DNA from: DASRVA01 sp050732935
GTDB lineage: Bacteria; Gemmatimonadota; Gemmatimonadetes; JACCXV01; JAHWKZ01
Length of the DNA stretch: 38,930 nucleotides
NCBI GenBank assembly: GCA_050732935.1
Contig: JBOHRW010000234.1
Location: 1 to 38,930 of the forward strand
Direction: 5' to 3'
Shown here: piece by piece, positions 14,577 through 23,481 of the stretch
How positions within the stretch are numbered: the first letter of the stretch is position 1
Layout: every line of letters begins with the position of its first letter
The notes under the pieces: model-generated
Seen by the model: the letters and a program-made list of their open reading frames with translations, nothing else
Databases searched by the model: none
Told to the model about the DNA's origin: nothing
Program-made: the position numbers and the translations under genes

Positions 14577-15781
14577 GCCAGCCGGGCGTCGCCGAGGCGG
14601 CTTGGATCACCGAGCCGACGGGCGTCTTCGTCTACCTGGCGAGCCTTTTGGGGGCGGCGTACTGGCTCTCCGGGCTTTCCCCGCTGCGCAAGATCTTCGA
14701 TTTCGCCCCGGCGATCCTATGGGCCTACTTCCTGCCGATGGTCTCCACCACAGCGGGGATCATCCCGTCCGATTCGGTCGCCTACGATTGGATCGTGCGC
14801 TACCTCCTCCTCGTCGCGCTCGTCCTGCTCATGGTGACGGTGGATGTTCCCGCGGTCCTGCGCCTCGGCCGGCCGGCCATGATCATGATGCTGACCGGGA
14901 CCCTGGGGATCATCCTCGGCGGTCCGCTGGCGCTGGCCGTGTTCGGCCGCTGGCTCCCGCCGGACGCCTGGCAGGGGATGGCGGCCCTGTCAGGCTCGTG
15001 GATCGGCGGCTCGGCTCAGCTCGTAGCGGTGGCCGAGTCGGTCGGCACCTCCGACGCCATGCTGGGCCCGATCATCGTGGTGGACACGCTCGTGGGATAC
15101 GGGTGGATGGGCGTGCTCCTCTTCCTGTCCGCCTACCAGACGCGTTTCGACCGCTGGAACCGCGCTGACACGCGCCTGATCGAAGAGACCAATGCCGCCC
15201 TGGCGACCAAGTACGAGGCGATCCGGCGACCGATCACGGTCCGCGACCTGTCGATGATCCTGGCCATCGGTTTCGCCGGCGCCTACCTGTGCCGGGAGAT
15301 CGGCGACGCCCTTCCCGAGCTCGGCGACCCTCAGATCGTGAGCCACACGACGTGGGCGGTCGTACTCGTGACGACGGTGGGAGTGGGGCTCTCCTTCACG
15401 CCGCTCAACCGTCTCGAGGGTCCCGGAGCCTCCCGTGTGGGAACGGTCGCGCTCTACCTCCTGGTCACCGCGATCGGCGCCCAGGGGGACCTCAAGGCGA
15501 TCGCCGAGGCGCCGGTCTTCCTGGCGGCGGGAGCGCTTTGGATCGCCTTCCATGTGATCCTGCTGGTCCTCGTTGCGCGGTGGATCCGCGCGCCGCTCTT
15601 CTTCCTCGCCACCGGGTCGATGGCGAACATCGGGGGCGCGGCGAGCGCGCCGGTCGTGGCCGGGGTCTACCATCCCGCGATGGCGCCGGTCGGCGTCCTG
15701 ATGGCCGTCGTCGGCTACGTCATCGGGATCTACGGCGGGTTGACGTGCGCGTGGCTGCTGAGCCTGGTGGCGGGCGCGTAG
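14573..15781 (+). CDS. DUF819-family membrane permease-like protein
   Basis: A 402-residue integral membrane protein with about 10-12 hydrophobic segments. It carries features I associate with DUF819 (YjcL-like): an early FAPAILWAYFLPM block, then GSWIGGSAQLVAVAE, GPIIVVDTLVGYGWMGVL, and a second-half inverted echo with ATGSMANIGGAASAPVVAG and a final YVIGIYGGL. The repeated GG(S/A)A motifs in the two halves suggest an inverted-repeat transporter fold. The substrate is unknown. It starts at a GTG overlapping the stop of the tiny membrane protein and is the last gene of the XRE unit. Confidence 0.85.
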   Translation: MSQPGVAEAAWITEPTGVFVYLASLLGAAYWLSGLSPLRKIFDFAPAILWAYFLPMVSTTAGIIPSDSVAYDWIVRYLLLVALVLLMVTVDVPAVLRLGRPAMIMMLTGTLGIILGGPLALAVFGRWLPPDAWQGMAALSGSWIGGSAQLVAVAESVGTSDAMLGPIIVVDTLVGYGWMGVLLFLSAYQTRFDRWNRADTRLIEETNAALATKYEAIRRPITVRDLSMILAIGFAGAYLCREIGDALPELGDPQIVSHTTWAVVLVTTVGVGLSFTPLNRLEGPGASRVGTVALYLLVTAIGAQGDLKAIAEAPVFLAAGALWIAFHVILLVLVARWIRAPLFFLATGSMANIGGAASAPVVAGVYHPAMAPVGVLMAVVGYVIGIYGGLTCAWLLSLVAGA

Positions 15782-15811
15782 TGTCGCGGAGCGCGCCCGC
15801 CGCCGCTTCCG

Positions 15812-16180
15812 TCAGGCTCTCGCCGGCGCTCGTCCGCCGACCACCTGCCCGATCAGCCCGCCGATCGCCCCGGTGAACGCGGAACTCAGCGTTCCCAGGA
15901 AGACGATCCACGCCGTGACGTCGCCGAGGACGTAGGAGACGACGATGCCGATCAGCGCGCACACCCCGCCCACGATCGCACCGCCGATGACGGAGTCCCG
16001 GCGCGTGCCGCGCGCCCACCGGGCGTAGAGGAAGCCGGCGATCAGCGAGATCACCATCCCGAGAGGAGCGAAGAGCGAGGCCACCGCGACGGTGTAGTGC
16101 CCGATCACGACCATCGCGACCTGGAGCAGGGTTCCCAGCAGGAGCGCCAGGATCATGGCTTTGCGGGACGAGCTGGCCAT
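15812..16180 (-). CDS. Small four-helix membrane protein
   Basis: A 122-residue protein with four hydrophobic segments at about 8-26, 30-50, 63-86 and 90-115, Gly/Ala/Val-rich (VIGGAIVGGVCALIGIVVSYVLG, SSAFTGAIGGLIGQVVGG). The overall look resembles DUF5518-type glycine-zipper membrane proteins, without a firm match. GGAGG lies 5 nt before ATG 16180. It ends 30 nt from the convergent DUF819 gene and lies 25 nt downstream of the TetR gene on the same strand, so it may belong to that transcript. Confidence 0.7.
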   Translation of the reverse strand: MASSSRKAMILALLLGTLLQVAMVVIGHYTVAVASLFAPLGMVISLIAGFLYARWARGTRRDSVIGGAIVGGVCALIGIVVSYVLGDVTAWIVFLGTLSSAFTGAIGGLIGQVVGGRAPARA

Positions 16181-16205
16181 CGGACCTCCGGGTCGGGGTT
16201 ACGGT

Positions 16206-16826
16206 TCAGCGCTCCGGGCGCGTGGCGGTCGCCACGATCCGGGCGTCGGCTTCGAGACGGTCGAAGTAGTCGCGAAGCAGGGCCACGCCCGCGTCGAATG
16301 GTTCCAGGTCGCGGTGCGTGCGGGCCTGCATGACGCCCCCCTCCATCGTCGTCAGGACGAGCTGCGCCAGGGCATGGCGGTCGAGTTCCGCGGGGAGCCG
16401 CTCGCCCGCCTCCTGGAGGCAGCTCTCCACCGCGGCCACCCAACCGGTGAAGTTCAGCGCGAGCCGCTCGCGAACCGGCGGGTCGGGCTCGTGGAGCTCC
16501 AGCGCCAGGCTCCCGATCGGGCAGCCGTAGAAGCAATCGGTCATCTCGAGCAGCTCCCGGTACCTGGCGAGCAGGGCGAACACGCGTTCGACCGGGTCGT
16601 CGACCCCCTCCCACGCCGGCTCGAGCAGCATGGGCCGGATGCCCTCTGCGTAGCGGTCCAGGACCGCCACCAGCAGGTCCTGCTTGGTGGGAAAGAAGTG
16701 GTAGAGGCTGCCGCTGTTGGCTAGGGCAGCGGCGAGGATTTCGGCCACGCTGGTCGACTGGTAGCCCTTCTCCCAGAACAGGCGCATGGCGGCGTCGATC
16801 AGGCGTTCGCGGGTATCGGCGGGCAT
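16206..16826 (-). CDS. TetR/AcrR-family transcriptional regulator
   Basis: A 206-residue regulator. The N-terminal TetR domain is clear: TRERLIDAAMRLFWEKGYQSTSVAEIL, then GSLYHFFPTKQDLLVAVLDRYAEG, the helix-turn-helix and its boundary. The C-terminal ligand domain contains CFYGCPIGSLALEL and a GGVMQART region, close to the TetR_C group regulating small-molecule metabolism or efflux. TGGAGG lies about 12 nt before ATG 16826. TATTCT (16860-16865) with an upstream TTGCGC at 18 nt could be its promoter. It lies downstream of, and parallel to, the export operon 17110-21072 and may regulate that operon or itself. Confidence 0.9.
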   Translation of the reverse strand: MPADTRERLIDAAMRLFWEKGYQSTSVAEILAAALANSGSLYHFFPTKQDLLVAVLDRYAEGIRPMLLEPAWEGVDDPVERVFALLARYRELLEMTDCFYGCPIGSLALELHEPDPPVRERLALNFTGWVAAVESCLQEAGERLPAELDRHALAQLVLTTMEGGVMQARTHRDLEPFDAGVALLRDYFDRLEADARIVATATRPER

Positions 16827-16844
16827 CGGCCACTGGGCCTCCAG

Positions 16845-16860
16845 TTGAGTGAGCGATCAA
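16845..16860. promoter_or_regulatory. TTGA-N8-TCAA site next to the tetR-like promoter
   Basis: A short inverted repeat TTGA/TCAA with an 8-nt spacer, adjoining the -10 candidate TATTCT of the TetR-type gene. Position suits autoregulation, but the arms are only 4 nt long. Confidence 0.25.
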
Positions 16861-16871
16861 GAATAGGGCCG

Positions 16872-17103
16872 GAAGCCAGGCGAGCGCAAGCCGTAAGGCC
16901 GGAGCCGAAGCCCAAGGCCGAGTACCTGCTCGACATCCTGCGCAAAGATCCCTTTCGAAGCCCGCCGCCGTTCGAGAAGCTACGCGGCGACTTGTTCCGG
17001 AGCGTATTCGCGCTGCATCAATGTGCAGGATCGCCTGGTCTACCAGGTTTTCGAAGCCGAGCGAACGGTCAAGGTTTTGCGGATGTGGACGCACTACGAG
17101 TAG
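16872..17103 (+). pseudogene. YoeB/Txe-type toxin pseudogene
   Basis: Plus-strand sequence encodes KPKAEYLLDILRKDPF, then PPPFEKLRGDL in one frame. The matching C-terminal half, YSRCINVQDRLVYQVF and VKVLRMWTHYE followed by TAG at 17101, lies in the next frame. Together these are the core of Txe/YoeB endoribonuclease toxins, which normally read PPYEKL.GDL...YSRRIN..HRLVYQV and end RMWTHYE. Between GDL and YSR there are 10 nt where 9 are expected, so an insertion near 16995-17004 broke the frame. The first arginine of the SRRIN motif is also Cys. The N-terminus has eroded and no YefM/Phd antitoxin gene remains. Confidence 0.8.
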
Positions 17104-17109
17104 GGACGG

Positions 17110-18316
<1,207 letters not shown>

Positions 18317-18318
<2 letters not shown>

Positions 18319-18330
18319 CTGGCGCCAGGT
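18317..18330. promoter_or_regulatory. 14-bp perfect palindrome over the permease start
   Basis: ACCTGGCGCCAGGT lies between the MacA stop and includes the GTG start of the permease gene. In the mRNA it could fold back on itself or on a second molecule and limit initiation. Palindromes of this size occur by chance in GC-rich DNA. Confidence 0.3.
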
Positions 18331-18334
18331 TTCT

Positions 18335-19756
18335 TCATTGTCTCTGGACGCCCGGGATCCCGCTCCGCTCCCGGACGCGATCGAGCAGCTCCCGCTGCTG
18401 GATCAGCGACTGGGGAACGAGGACGACCTGATCGCCCTCCGCGAGTCCGGAGACGATCTCGGTGCGCTCCCAGGTGCTGAGGCCGATCGTGACGGGATGG
18501 AGCATGAGGCGCCCTTCGCCATCGCGTTGGAACACATAAGCTGGCTGGGGACGGCCGGGGTTCCGCCCAGCAATTGCCGTCTCCTCCGCGCGGGTCCGCT
18601 GCATGAGCTCCCGCCGCTCGGCGGAGCTGAGGGTCTCGAGGTAACGGCGGCGCTCCTCGGCACTCATGTTCCGTAGCCGCTCCCTGAGATCCTGTCCACC
18701 TTCCCCATCCTGTGTCGGGGCCGCCTGGGCGGTGCCCGACCCCGTGGACGGTCCGCCCGCCGCCGGTGTGGAGGACGGGGAAGCCTCCCCACCCGCTCCG
18801 TCCGTGGTGGGCTGGGGCAGCTCGAGGCCGAGCGCCTCGCCGAGCTGACGCGCCTCGTCCTCGGACTTGACCGCTCCGTTCACCAGCGCGAGGACCCCGT
18901 CCCGACGGCCGGTCACCATCTCCACGTCGGCGTTCATGCCGGGACGAAGCAGATCCTGCTCGTTCTGGATCCGCACGAGCACGGCGAACAAGGTGACGTT
19001 CTGCTCCACCACCGCCTGCGGCTCCACCATCAGGACGCGGCCGTAAAACTCGCGGTCCGGGTAGGCCTGGACGCGGATCGTCGCCGGCATCCCCGGGACG
19101 ACCGAGCCGACATCGGTCTCGTCGACCAGGGTTCGCACCTGGACCTCGGACAGGTCCGCCATCCGGACGAGCGTCGTCCCGCCGGTCACCTCGCGGGTGG
19201 ACGTCACGATCTGACCGTCCTCGAGGTTCTTCTCGACCATGATGCCGCGGATCGGCGCGCGGACGACGACGTCGTTCAGCCGTTCGCGGGCGAGCTGCAG
19301 GTTGGTCCGCGCCTTCACCAGGGCAGCCTGCGCGTCGGCGTTTTCGAGGATCGCGCCCTCGAGCTCCTCATCCGTGACGATGGCGGAATCGTGCAGCGAC
19401 TGGACCCGCTCCAGCTGGCGCTCGGCGACCTGCACCCGCGCCTGGGCGACATGGAGGTCGGCCTCGGCCTGGTCGTACGCGTTCTGGACGTCGCGCGGAT
19501 CGATGCGGGCGATCAGATCGCCCTGCTCGACGCGGTCTCCGAGCTCGACCGCCACCTCCAGGATCTCGCCCGAGGCCTGCGACTTGACATCGATCACCCG
19601 GATCGGCTCGACGGTCCCGGTGGCAGCGACGCTGGAGACCAGGTCCATGCGCTCGACCGTCGCCGACTGGAGGCCGGTCGGAGCATCGTCCCCGGAGCCG
19701 CCGCAGGCCGTAAACGCCGCGAGCGCGACACCGGCGAAGCTCGCCCGTATCCTCAT
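18335..19756 (-). CDS. MacA/HlyD-type periplasmic adaptor lipoprotein
   Basis: A 473-residue membrane-fusion protein. The signal ends in a lipobox-like AFTAC. The order is typical: the first half of the lipoyl/barrel-sandwich (SSVAATGTVEPIRVIDVKSQASGEILEV), a coiled-coil hairpin (about 90-165, YDQAEADLHVAQARVQVAERQLERVQSL), the second lipoyl half (VVRAPIRGIMVEKNLEDGQIV), then a beta-barrel. An unusual insert of about 110 residues follows: a Gly/Ser/Thr/Pro-rich linker and a charged helix pair (MSAEERRRYLETL, SSAERRELMQRTR). The final membrane-proximal domain has PVTIGLSTWERTEIVSGLAEGD. ATG 19756 overlaps the TolC stop (ATGA). It should link the inner-membrane permease to TolC. Confidence 0.9.
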   Translation of the reverse strand: MRIRASFAGVALAAFTACGGSGDDAPTGLQSATVERMDLVSSVAATGTVEPIRVIDVKSQASGEILEVAVELGDRVEQGDLIARIDPRDVQNAYDQAEADLHVAQARVQVAERQLERVQSLHDSAIVTDEELEGAILENADAQAALVKARTNLQLARERLNDVVVRAPIRGIMVEKNLEDGQIVTSTREVTGGTTLVRMADLSEVQVRTLVDETDVGSVVPGMPATIRVQAYPDREFYGRVLMVEPQAVVEQNVTLFAVLVRIQNEQDLLRPGMNADVEMVTGRRDGVLALVNGAVKSEDEARQLGEALGLELPQPTTDGAGGEASPSSTPAAGGPSTGSGTAQAAPTQDGEGGQDLRERLRNMSAEERRRYLETLSSAERRELMQRTRAEETAIAGRNPGRPQPAYVFQRDGEGRLMLHPVTIGLSTWERTEIVSGLAEGDQVVLVPQSLIQQRELLDRVRERSGIPGVQRQ

Positions 19757-21072
19757 GGCAGGCTCGTCCCGAGCAGGGACTCGAGTCGGGCCAGGCCGAG
19801 CGCGTAGTCGAAGCGACGCTGGACGAGATCGACCTCGGCCTGGCGGAGCGCGATCTGGGCGCTCTGGAGATCGAGGATCGTGGCCAGGCCGAGACGATAG
19901 CGCTCTTCGGTAACGCGCAGGTCCTCGCGCGCCAGCTCGACCGTTTCCCGGGCCAGGGCGAGGCCCGCCGAGGCGAGATCGATCTGGCCGTAGGCATCGT
20001 CGGCCTGGGCGCGCAGGTCCAGCTCCACGCTCCGGGCGGCCGCCTCGGCCGCTCGCGCCTGGGCGTTGGCCCGACTCACCGAGCTCTCCCGGTCGAAGCC
20101 GTCGAAGAGCGGATAGCTCGCCTGTAACGACAGGCTCCAGCTGTTGTCCTCGGGCGGGAACTCGTCGTTTCGCCACGCCTGGCCGAGACCCATCGACAGT
20201 GTCGGGAGGTACGCGGAGCGGGCGCTCGTCACCGCGACCCGCGCCACGTCCGCGAAGAGGCGCGCGGCGGTCGCGGCGGGGCTCGAGTCGACCACGCGCT
20301 CCACGAACGCCTCACGCGACCAGGGGACCGGCTCCAGGTCGAACTCGGCCTCCGGCTCGGGGGCGACCGGCTCCTCGAGCCCGATGGCCGCGGCGAGCTG
20401 GAACGAGCTTTGACGGACGGCATTCTCGGCCGTCAGGACGGCCAGCCGCGCGTTGTTCAGGTCGACGCTGGAGCGGAGCTCGTCCGACCGTGTGGCGCTA
20501 CCCCGCGCGACCATCTCGCGAACGAAGGCGAGCTGATCGGTCTGACGCTGGAGCCGGTCCGCCTCCACCCGTGCCAGGTCGCGCGCGGCCATGGCCGCGT
20601 AATAGGCCTCCTTGACCTGAAGCCGCGTATCGAACTCCTGCTTGCGAACGGCGGCGTCCTGGGCGTCGATCTGGAGAGCGGAAGATCGGAGCTCGCTCGT
20701 CCGCCGGAAACCCGTGAAGAGGTCGTACGAGCCGGCGAGCTGGAGGGTGTGGCTGGTCTGGGTGATGGACTGACCGATCGCGTCCAGACGCCCCACGTTC
20801 GAGTGCTGGTAGCCGTAGTTCAGCCTCAGGCTGGGCAGGAAGGACCCCCACACGCCTAGCCGGTCGGCGCCCACGGCGTCGCGGTCGGCACGGGCGATGT
20901 CGAGCTGGGGGTTCCGCTCGATTGCGATCGCGAGCGCCTCGTCGAGCGAGACCTCGCGCGGCTCCTGCGCCCGGAGCGGGCCGGCCGCGACGAGCATCGC
21001 GACCACACACGTCAGCTGGCACCGCCGGCGCGAGGTCAAGCTACGGTCCTGGGGGAATGTCACAATATTCAT
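19753..21072 (-). CDS. TolC-family outer membrane efflux protein
   Basis: A 439-residue protein. A signal peptide ends at PLRAQ; the mature part opens with EVSLDEALAIAIERNPQLDIARAD and contains the two long helical repeats of the OEP family (second repeat beginning ARLFADVARVAVTSARSAYLPTLSMGL and GEERY-type LRVTEERYRLGLATILDLQSAQIALRQAEVDL). TolC trimers form the outer-membrane channel for tripartite export. First gene of the operon with MacA and the MacB-type permease. I chose ATG 21072 because it puts the signal peptide near the N-terminus; the frame extends further upstream without coding character. Confidence 0.92.
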   Translation of the reverse strand: MNIVTFPQDRSLTSRRRCQLTCVVAMLVAAGPLRAQEPREVSLDEALAIAIERNPQLDIARADRDAVGADRLGVWGSFLPSLRLNYGYQHSNVGRLDAIGQSITQTSHTLQLAGSYDLFTGFRRTSELRSSALQIDAQDAAVRKQEFDTRLQVKEAYYAAMAARDLARVEADRLQRQTDQLAFVREMVARGSATRSDELRSSVDLNNARLAVLTAENAVRQSSFQLAAAIGLEEPVAPEPEAEFDLEPVPWSREAFVERVVDSSPAATAARLFADVARVAVTSARSAYLPTLSMGLGQAWRNDEFPPEDNSWSLSLQASYPLFDGFDRESSVSRANAQARAAEAAARSVELDLRAQADDAYGQIDLASAGLALARETVELAREDLRVTEERYRLGLATILDLQSAQIALRQAEVDLVQRRFDYALGLARLESLLGTSLP

Positions 21073-21201
21073 AGACGAGGAAAAGCGATCCTTAGTTAAA
21101 AGTGGTGATCGACGACCATGTACGCGGTGGGCGCCGGTTCCCTTTCGCGTTTGAAGTATGGTGGGCGGATCGATCCATAGCAAAGTGACCCTCGACCACG
21201 A

Positions 21202-21223
21202 GGGGCCGGAGCTGGTCGGCCCC
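21202..21223. other. GC-rich hairpin in the intergenic gap 21073-21255
   Basis: GGGGCCG and CGGCCCC form a 7-bp stem around an 8-nt loop, 33 nt beyond the cupin stop on the minus strand. There is no T-tract on either side, so it is at best a weak terminator for the cupin transcript. The remaining gap holds the AT-rich region upstream of the TolC gene. Confidence 0.35.
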
Positions 21224-21255
21224 GGCCCCCCGTTAGACCACTCTGCGTTGCGGCT

Positions 21256-21780
21256 TCAGCGTCCCTGCGGCTCCGCGCCTTCCCCGGCGTTCCGGGGATC
21301 GTCGGCGGGGTTCACGTAGTTGAGCTCCCACGGCCCGTCGGCGTGGACCTGAATGACGGTCTCGCCCTTCGTCCAGGCGAAGTGCGCCGTCTGGGGCTGC
21401 ATCACGAACAGCCCCCCCGGTCCGAGCTCCTTGCCGACATCGTCCTGGACGGTCTCCCCCATCCCGACCCCGAACGTCCCCGAAATCACGGTCACGCTCT
21501 CGACGACCGGATGCGAGTGCGCCGCGATCCGGTATCCGTCGGGCATCCTGGCGCGGATGACGAAGGGACCTTCCTTGGACGGATCACCCGACAGGACGGC
21601 CATCTCGGCCCCGGCCGGCAGAACGGCCGGCGCCGGCCCCCAGACGATGTCCGCCGGGGCGACCGCGACGTGGCTCGCCTCGGCGGTCGCGGTGGCGGCC
21701 TCCTCGGCCTCCTGCGCGACGACCGGTCCGGCCATCAGCGCAAGCGCGAAGGCGCATAGCATTGCCCGAAAAACGCTCAT
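21256..21780 (-). CDS. Secreted cupin-domain protein
   Basis: A 174-residue protein with a signal peptide (LCAFALALMAGPVVAQ). The mature part is a single cupin barrel: motif 1 appears as GYRIAAHSHPVVESVTVISGTFGVG, with the two His and the Glu that usually bind the metal, and motif 2 as GPGGLFVMQPQTAHFAW with its His. It resembles small periplasmic cupins of unknown catalytic role. ATG 21780 overlaps the stop of the upstream barrel-like gene (ATGA). Last gene of the run fbp, fba, barrel protein, cupin. Confidence 0.85.
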   Translation of the reverse strand: MSVFRAMLCAFALALMAGPVVAQEAEEAATATAEASHVAVAPADIVWGPAPAVLPAGAEMAVLSGDPSKEGPFVIRARMPDGYRIAAHSHPVVESVTVISGTFGVGMGETVQDDVGKELGPGGLFVMQPQTAHFAWTKGETVIQVHADGPWELNYVNPADDPRNAGEGAEPQGR

Positions 21781-22496
21781 CGGTTCTGGTTCTCCTCTCC
21801 TGGTTGGCGCGGCCCGGCCTCCGGTATACCCGGAAATCCGAGGACGACGCCACCCGACAGCTCGAGGTGTCCGAGCGTGGAGCCGTCCTCGCAACGGAAG
21901 CCGTCGCGGAAGATATCCTCGCGGCAGGGCTGGGAAAAGGCGCGCAGATCGGTCCTGAGGCTGATCAGCCGGTCGAGCCTCAGTATGCCTCCGATCCCGA
22001 GCCCGAGGAGCAGATCCGTGAACGCGGGGTCGTCGCTGGCCGATCCGTCGAACGTGATCCCCCCGATCGCGCCGGAGAGAAAGAGGTTGGTCCGATCCGT
22101 TCTGTGCACCGAGTAGGTCACCGCGCCGTAGTAGAGGTGGGCCAGGACGTCGAACCGGACGTTTCGTGAACCCGACTGGAGGCCTGGATCCCCATTCCCC
22201 AGGTCGAGCGGGATGCCGGTTCGGTCGGGGCTGATGGTGGATATCGCGTACGTGAGATCGAGTCCCCAAGGATCCCGGAGCATCATCGAGAGACGCGCCC
22301 CGACGACCACGGCAGGGTTGCCATTCGCGAAGCGTCCCTTGCATTCGCCATCGTCCCAGTTGACGCAGCTGCCGTCGACGTAGAGAGCGCCGACGTAGGG
22401 GCTGAAGCCGACGTCGGATTGCGCGCCGGCGGAGGCAGGCAGGGCGACCAGCCACGCCGCCAGCCAGAGACCGGCTCCGCCGCCGCGCCGTGACAT
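21777..22496 (-). CDS. Outer-membrane beta-barrel-like protein
   Basis: A 239-residue exported protein. A Trp/Ala-rich signal peptide ends ASAGAQ. The mature protein has alternating strands with aromatic girdles (VGFSPYVGALYVDG, VVVGARLSMMLRDPWGLDLTY, VLAHLYYGAVTYSV, TNLFLSGAIGG, LELSGGVVLGF) typical of 8-stranded OmpA/OmpW-like barrels. Two cysteine pairs (CVNWDDGEC and CREDIFRDGFRC) could form disulfides in extracellular loops, an unusual trait for such barrels. The start lies 7 nt after the aldolase stop. No specific family recognised. Confidence 0.7.
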   Translation of the reverse strand: MSRRGGGAGLWLAAWLVALPASAGAQSDVGFSPYVGALYVDGSCVNWDDGECKGRFANGNPAVVVGARLSMMLRDPWGLDLTYAISTISPDRTGIPLDLGNGDPGLQSGSRNVRFDVLAHLYYGAVTYSVHRTDRTNLFLSGAIGGITFDGSASDDPAFTDLLLGLGIGGILRLDRLISLRTDLRAFSQPCREDIFRDGFRCEDGSTLGHLELSGGVVLGFPGIPEAGPRQPGEENQNR

Positions 22497-22503
22497 GTAC
22501 GCG

Positions 22504-23481
22504 CTACGCCTCTCCGCGATAGATGTCGATGACCGTCCCGATGAACGCCTGCGACTCGTCCCACGGCCGCTGGAACGTGTTGCGCCCGATGATCGAACCG
22601 TAGCCGCCGCCGTCGCGGATTTCCCGGATGTCCTCGTAGAAGGCCTCCTCGCTGGCCTTGGAGCCCCCGGAGAAGATGAGGATCCGCTTGCCGTCGAAGG
22701 CGGCCTGCAACATGTGCCGGACGCGGTCGGCCGTGCTCGATCGCGGGATCTCGAGCTCCTCGTAGACCTTCTTCGCCTTGTCCTGGTAGAGGTAGTCGGT
22801 GGGGAGCTTCACCTTGACGATGTGGGCTCCCATCTGGCAAGCGAGGTGCGCGGCGTAGGCGACGACATCGAGCGCGGTCTCGCCCTTCGATTCGGTGATT
22901 CCCGAGCCCCGCGGGTAGGACCACACCACCACCGCGAGCCCGACCGACTTCGCCTCCTCGGCGATGAACTGCAGCTTCTCGTACATCTCGTTGCAGTGAG
23001 CGGAGCCTGGGTAGATGGTGTAGCCGATCGCCACGCACCCGAGTCGCATGGCCGCCTCGACCGACCCCGTGACGGCCGGGATGGGATCGCCCTCGTCGTA
23101 AAGCAGATCGTGATTGTTGAGCTTCAGGATGAGCGGCAGATGGCCTGAGTAGTTGCCGGCGATCGCCTCGATGAAGCCGAGCGGGGCGGCGTAGCCGGAC
23201 ATCCCGGCGGCCAGCGCGAAGCGGGGGTGGTACTCGGGATCGTAGGCCGGCGGGTTGACCGCGAACGAGCGGTGCGGTCCGTGCTCGAAGCCCTGGTCGA
23301 CGGGCAGGATCACCAGCCGGCCGGTGCCGGCCAGGCGCCCCTGCGTGAGGAGCCGTCGCAGGTTGGCCCTGGTGCCGGAGTTGTCGCTCAAGTAGTAGGA
23401 GAGGATCTCCTCGACGCGGCCGCCGACGACTTCCCTGGTCTCCGGCTCCACGACCGCGGTGGCGTGCTCGTGATGGGTCAT
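22504..23481 (-). CDS. Class I (DhnA-type) fructose-bisphosphate aldolase
   Basis: A 325-residue aldolase of the archaeal/DhnA class I family, a Schiff-base enzyme interconverting fructose 1,6-bisphosphate with DHAP and glyceraldehyde 3-phosphate. Motifs: LVILPVDQGFEHGP, LILKLNNHDLLYDEGDP, the conserved tyrosine region IGYTIYPGS, the lysine in HIVKVKLPTDY as probable Schiff-base residue, LIFSGGSKA for phosphate binding, and the C-terminal GSIIGRNTFQRP. ATG 23481 overlaps the stop of the bisphosphatase gene (ATGA), so the two enzymes acting on the same sugar phosphate are translationally coupled. Confidence 0.93.
   Translation of the reverse strand: MTHHEHATAVVEPETREVVGGRVEEILSYYLSDNSGTRANLRRLLTQGRLAGTGRLVILPVDQGFEHGPHRSFAVNPPAYDPEYHPRFALAAGMSGYAAPLGFIEAIAGNYSGHLPLILKLNNHDLLYDEGDPIPAVTGSVEAAMRLGCVAIGYTIYPGSAHCNEMYEKLQFIAEEAKSVGLAVVVWSYPRGSGITESKGETALDVVAYAAHLACQMGAHIVKVKLPTDYLYQDKAKKVYEELEIPRSSTADRVRHMLQAAFDGKRILIFSGGSKASEEAFYEDIREIRDGGGYGSIIGRNTFQRPWDESQAFIGTVIDIYRGEA

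Noticed and set aside
21202..21223. Hairpin as a strong intrinsic terminator
   Set aside because: The stem is good but no T-tract follows on either strand.
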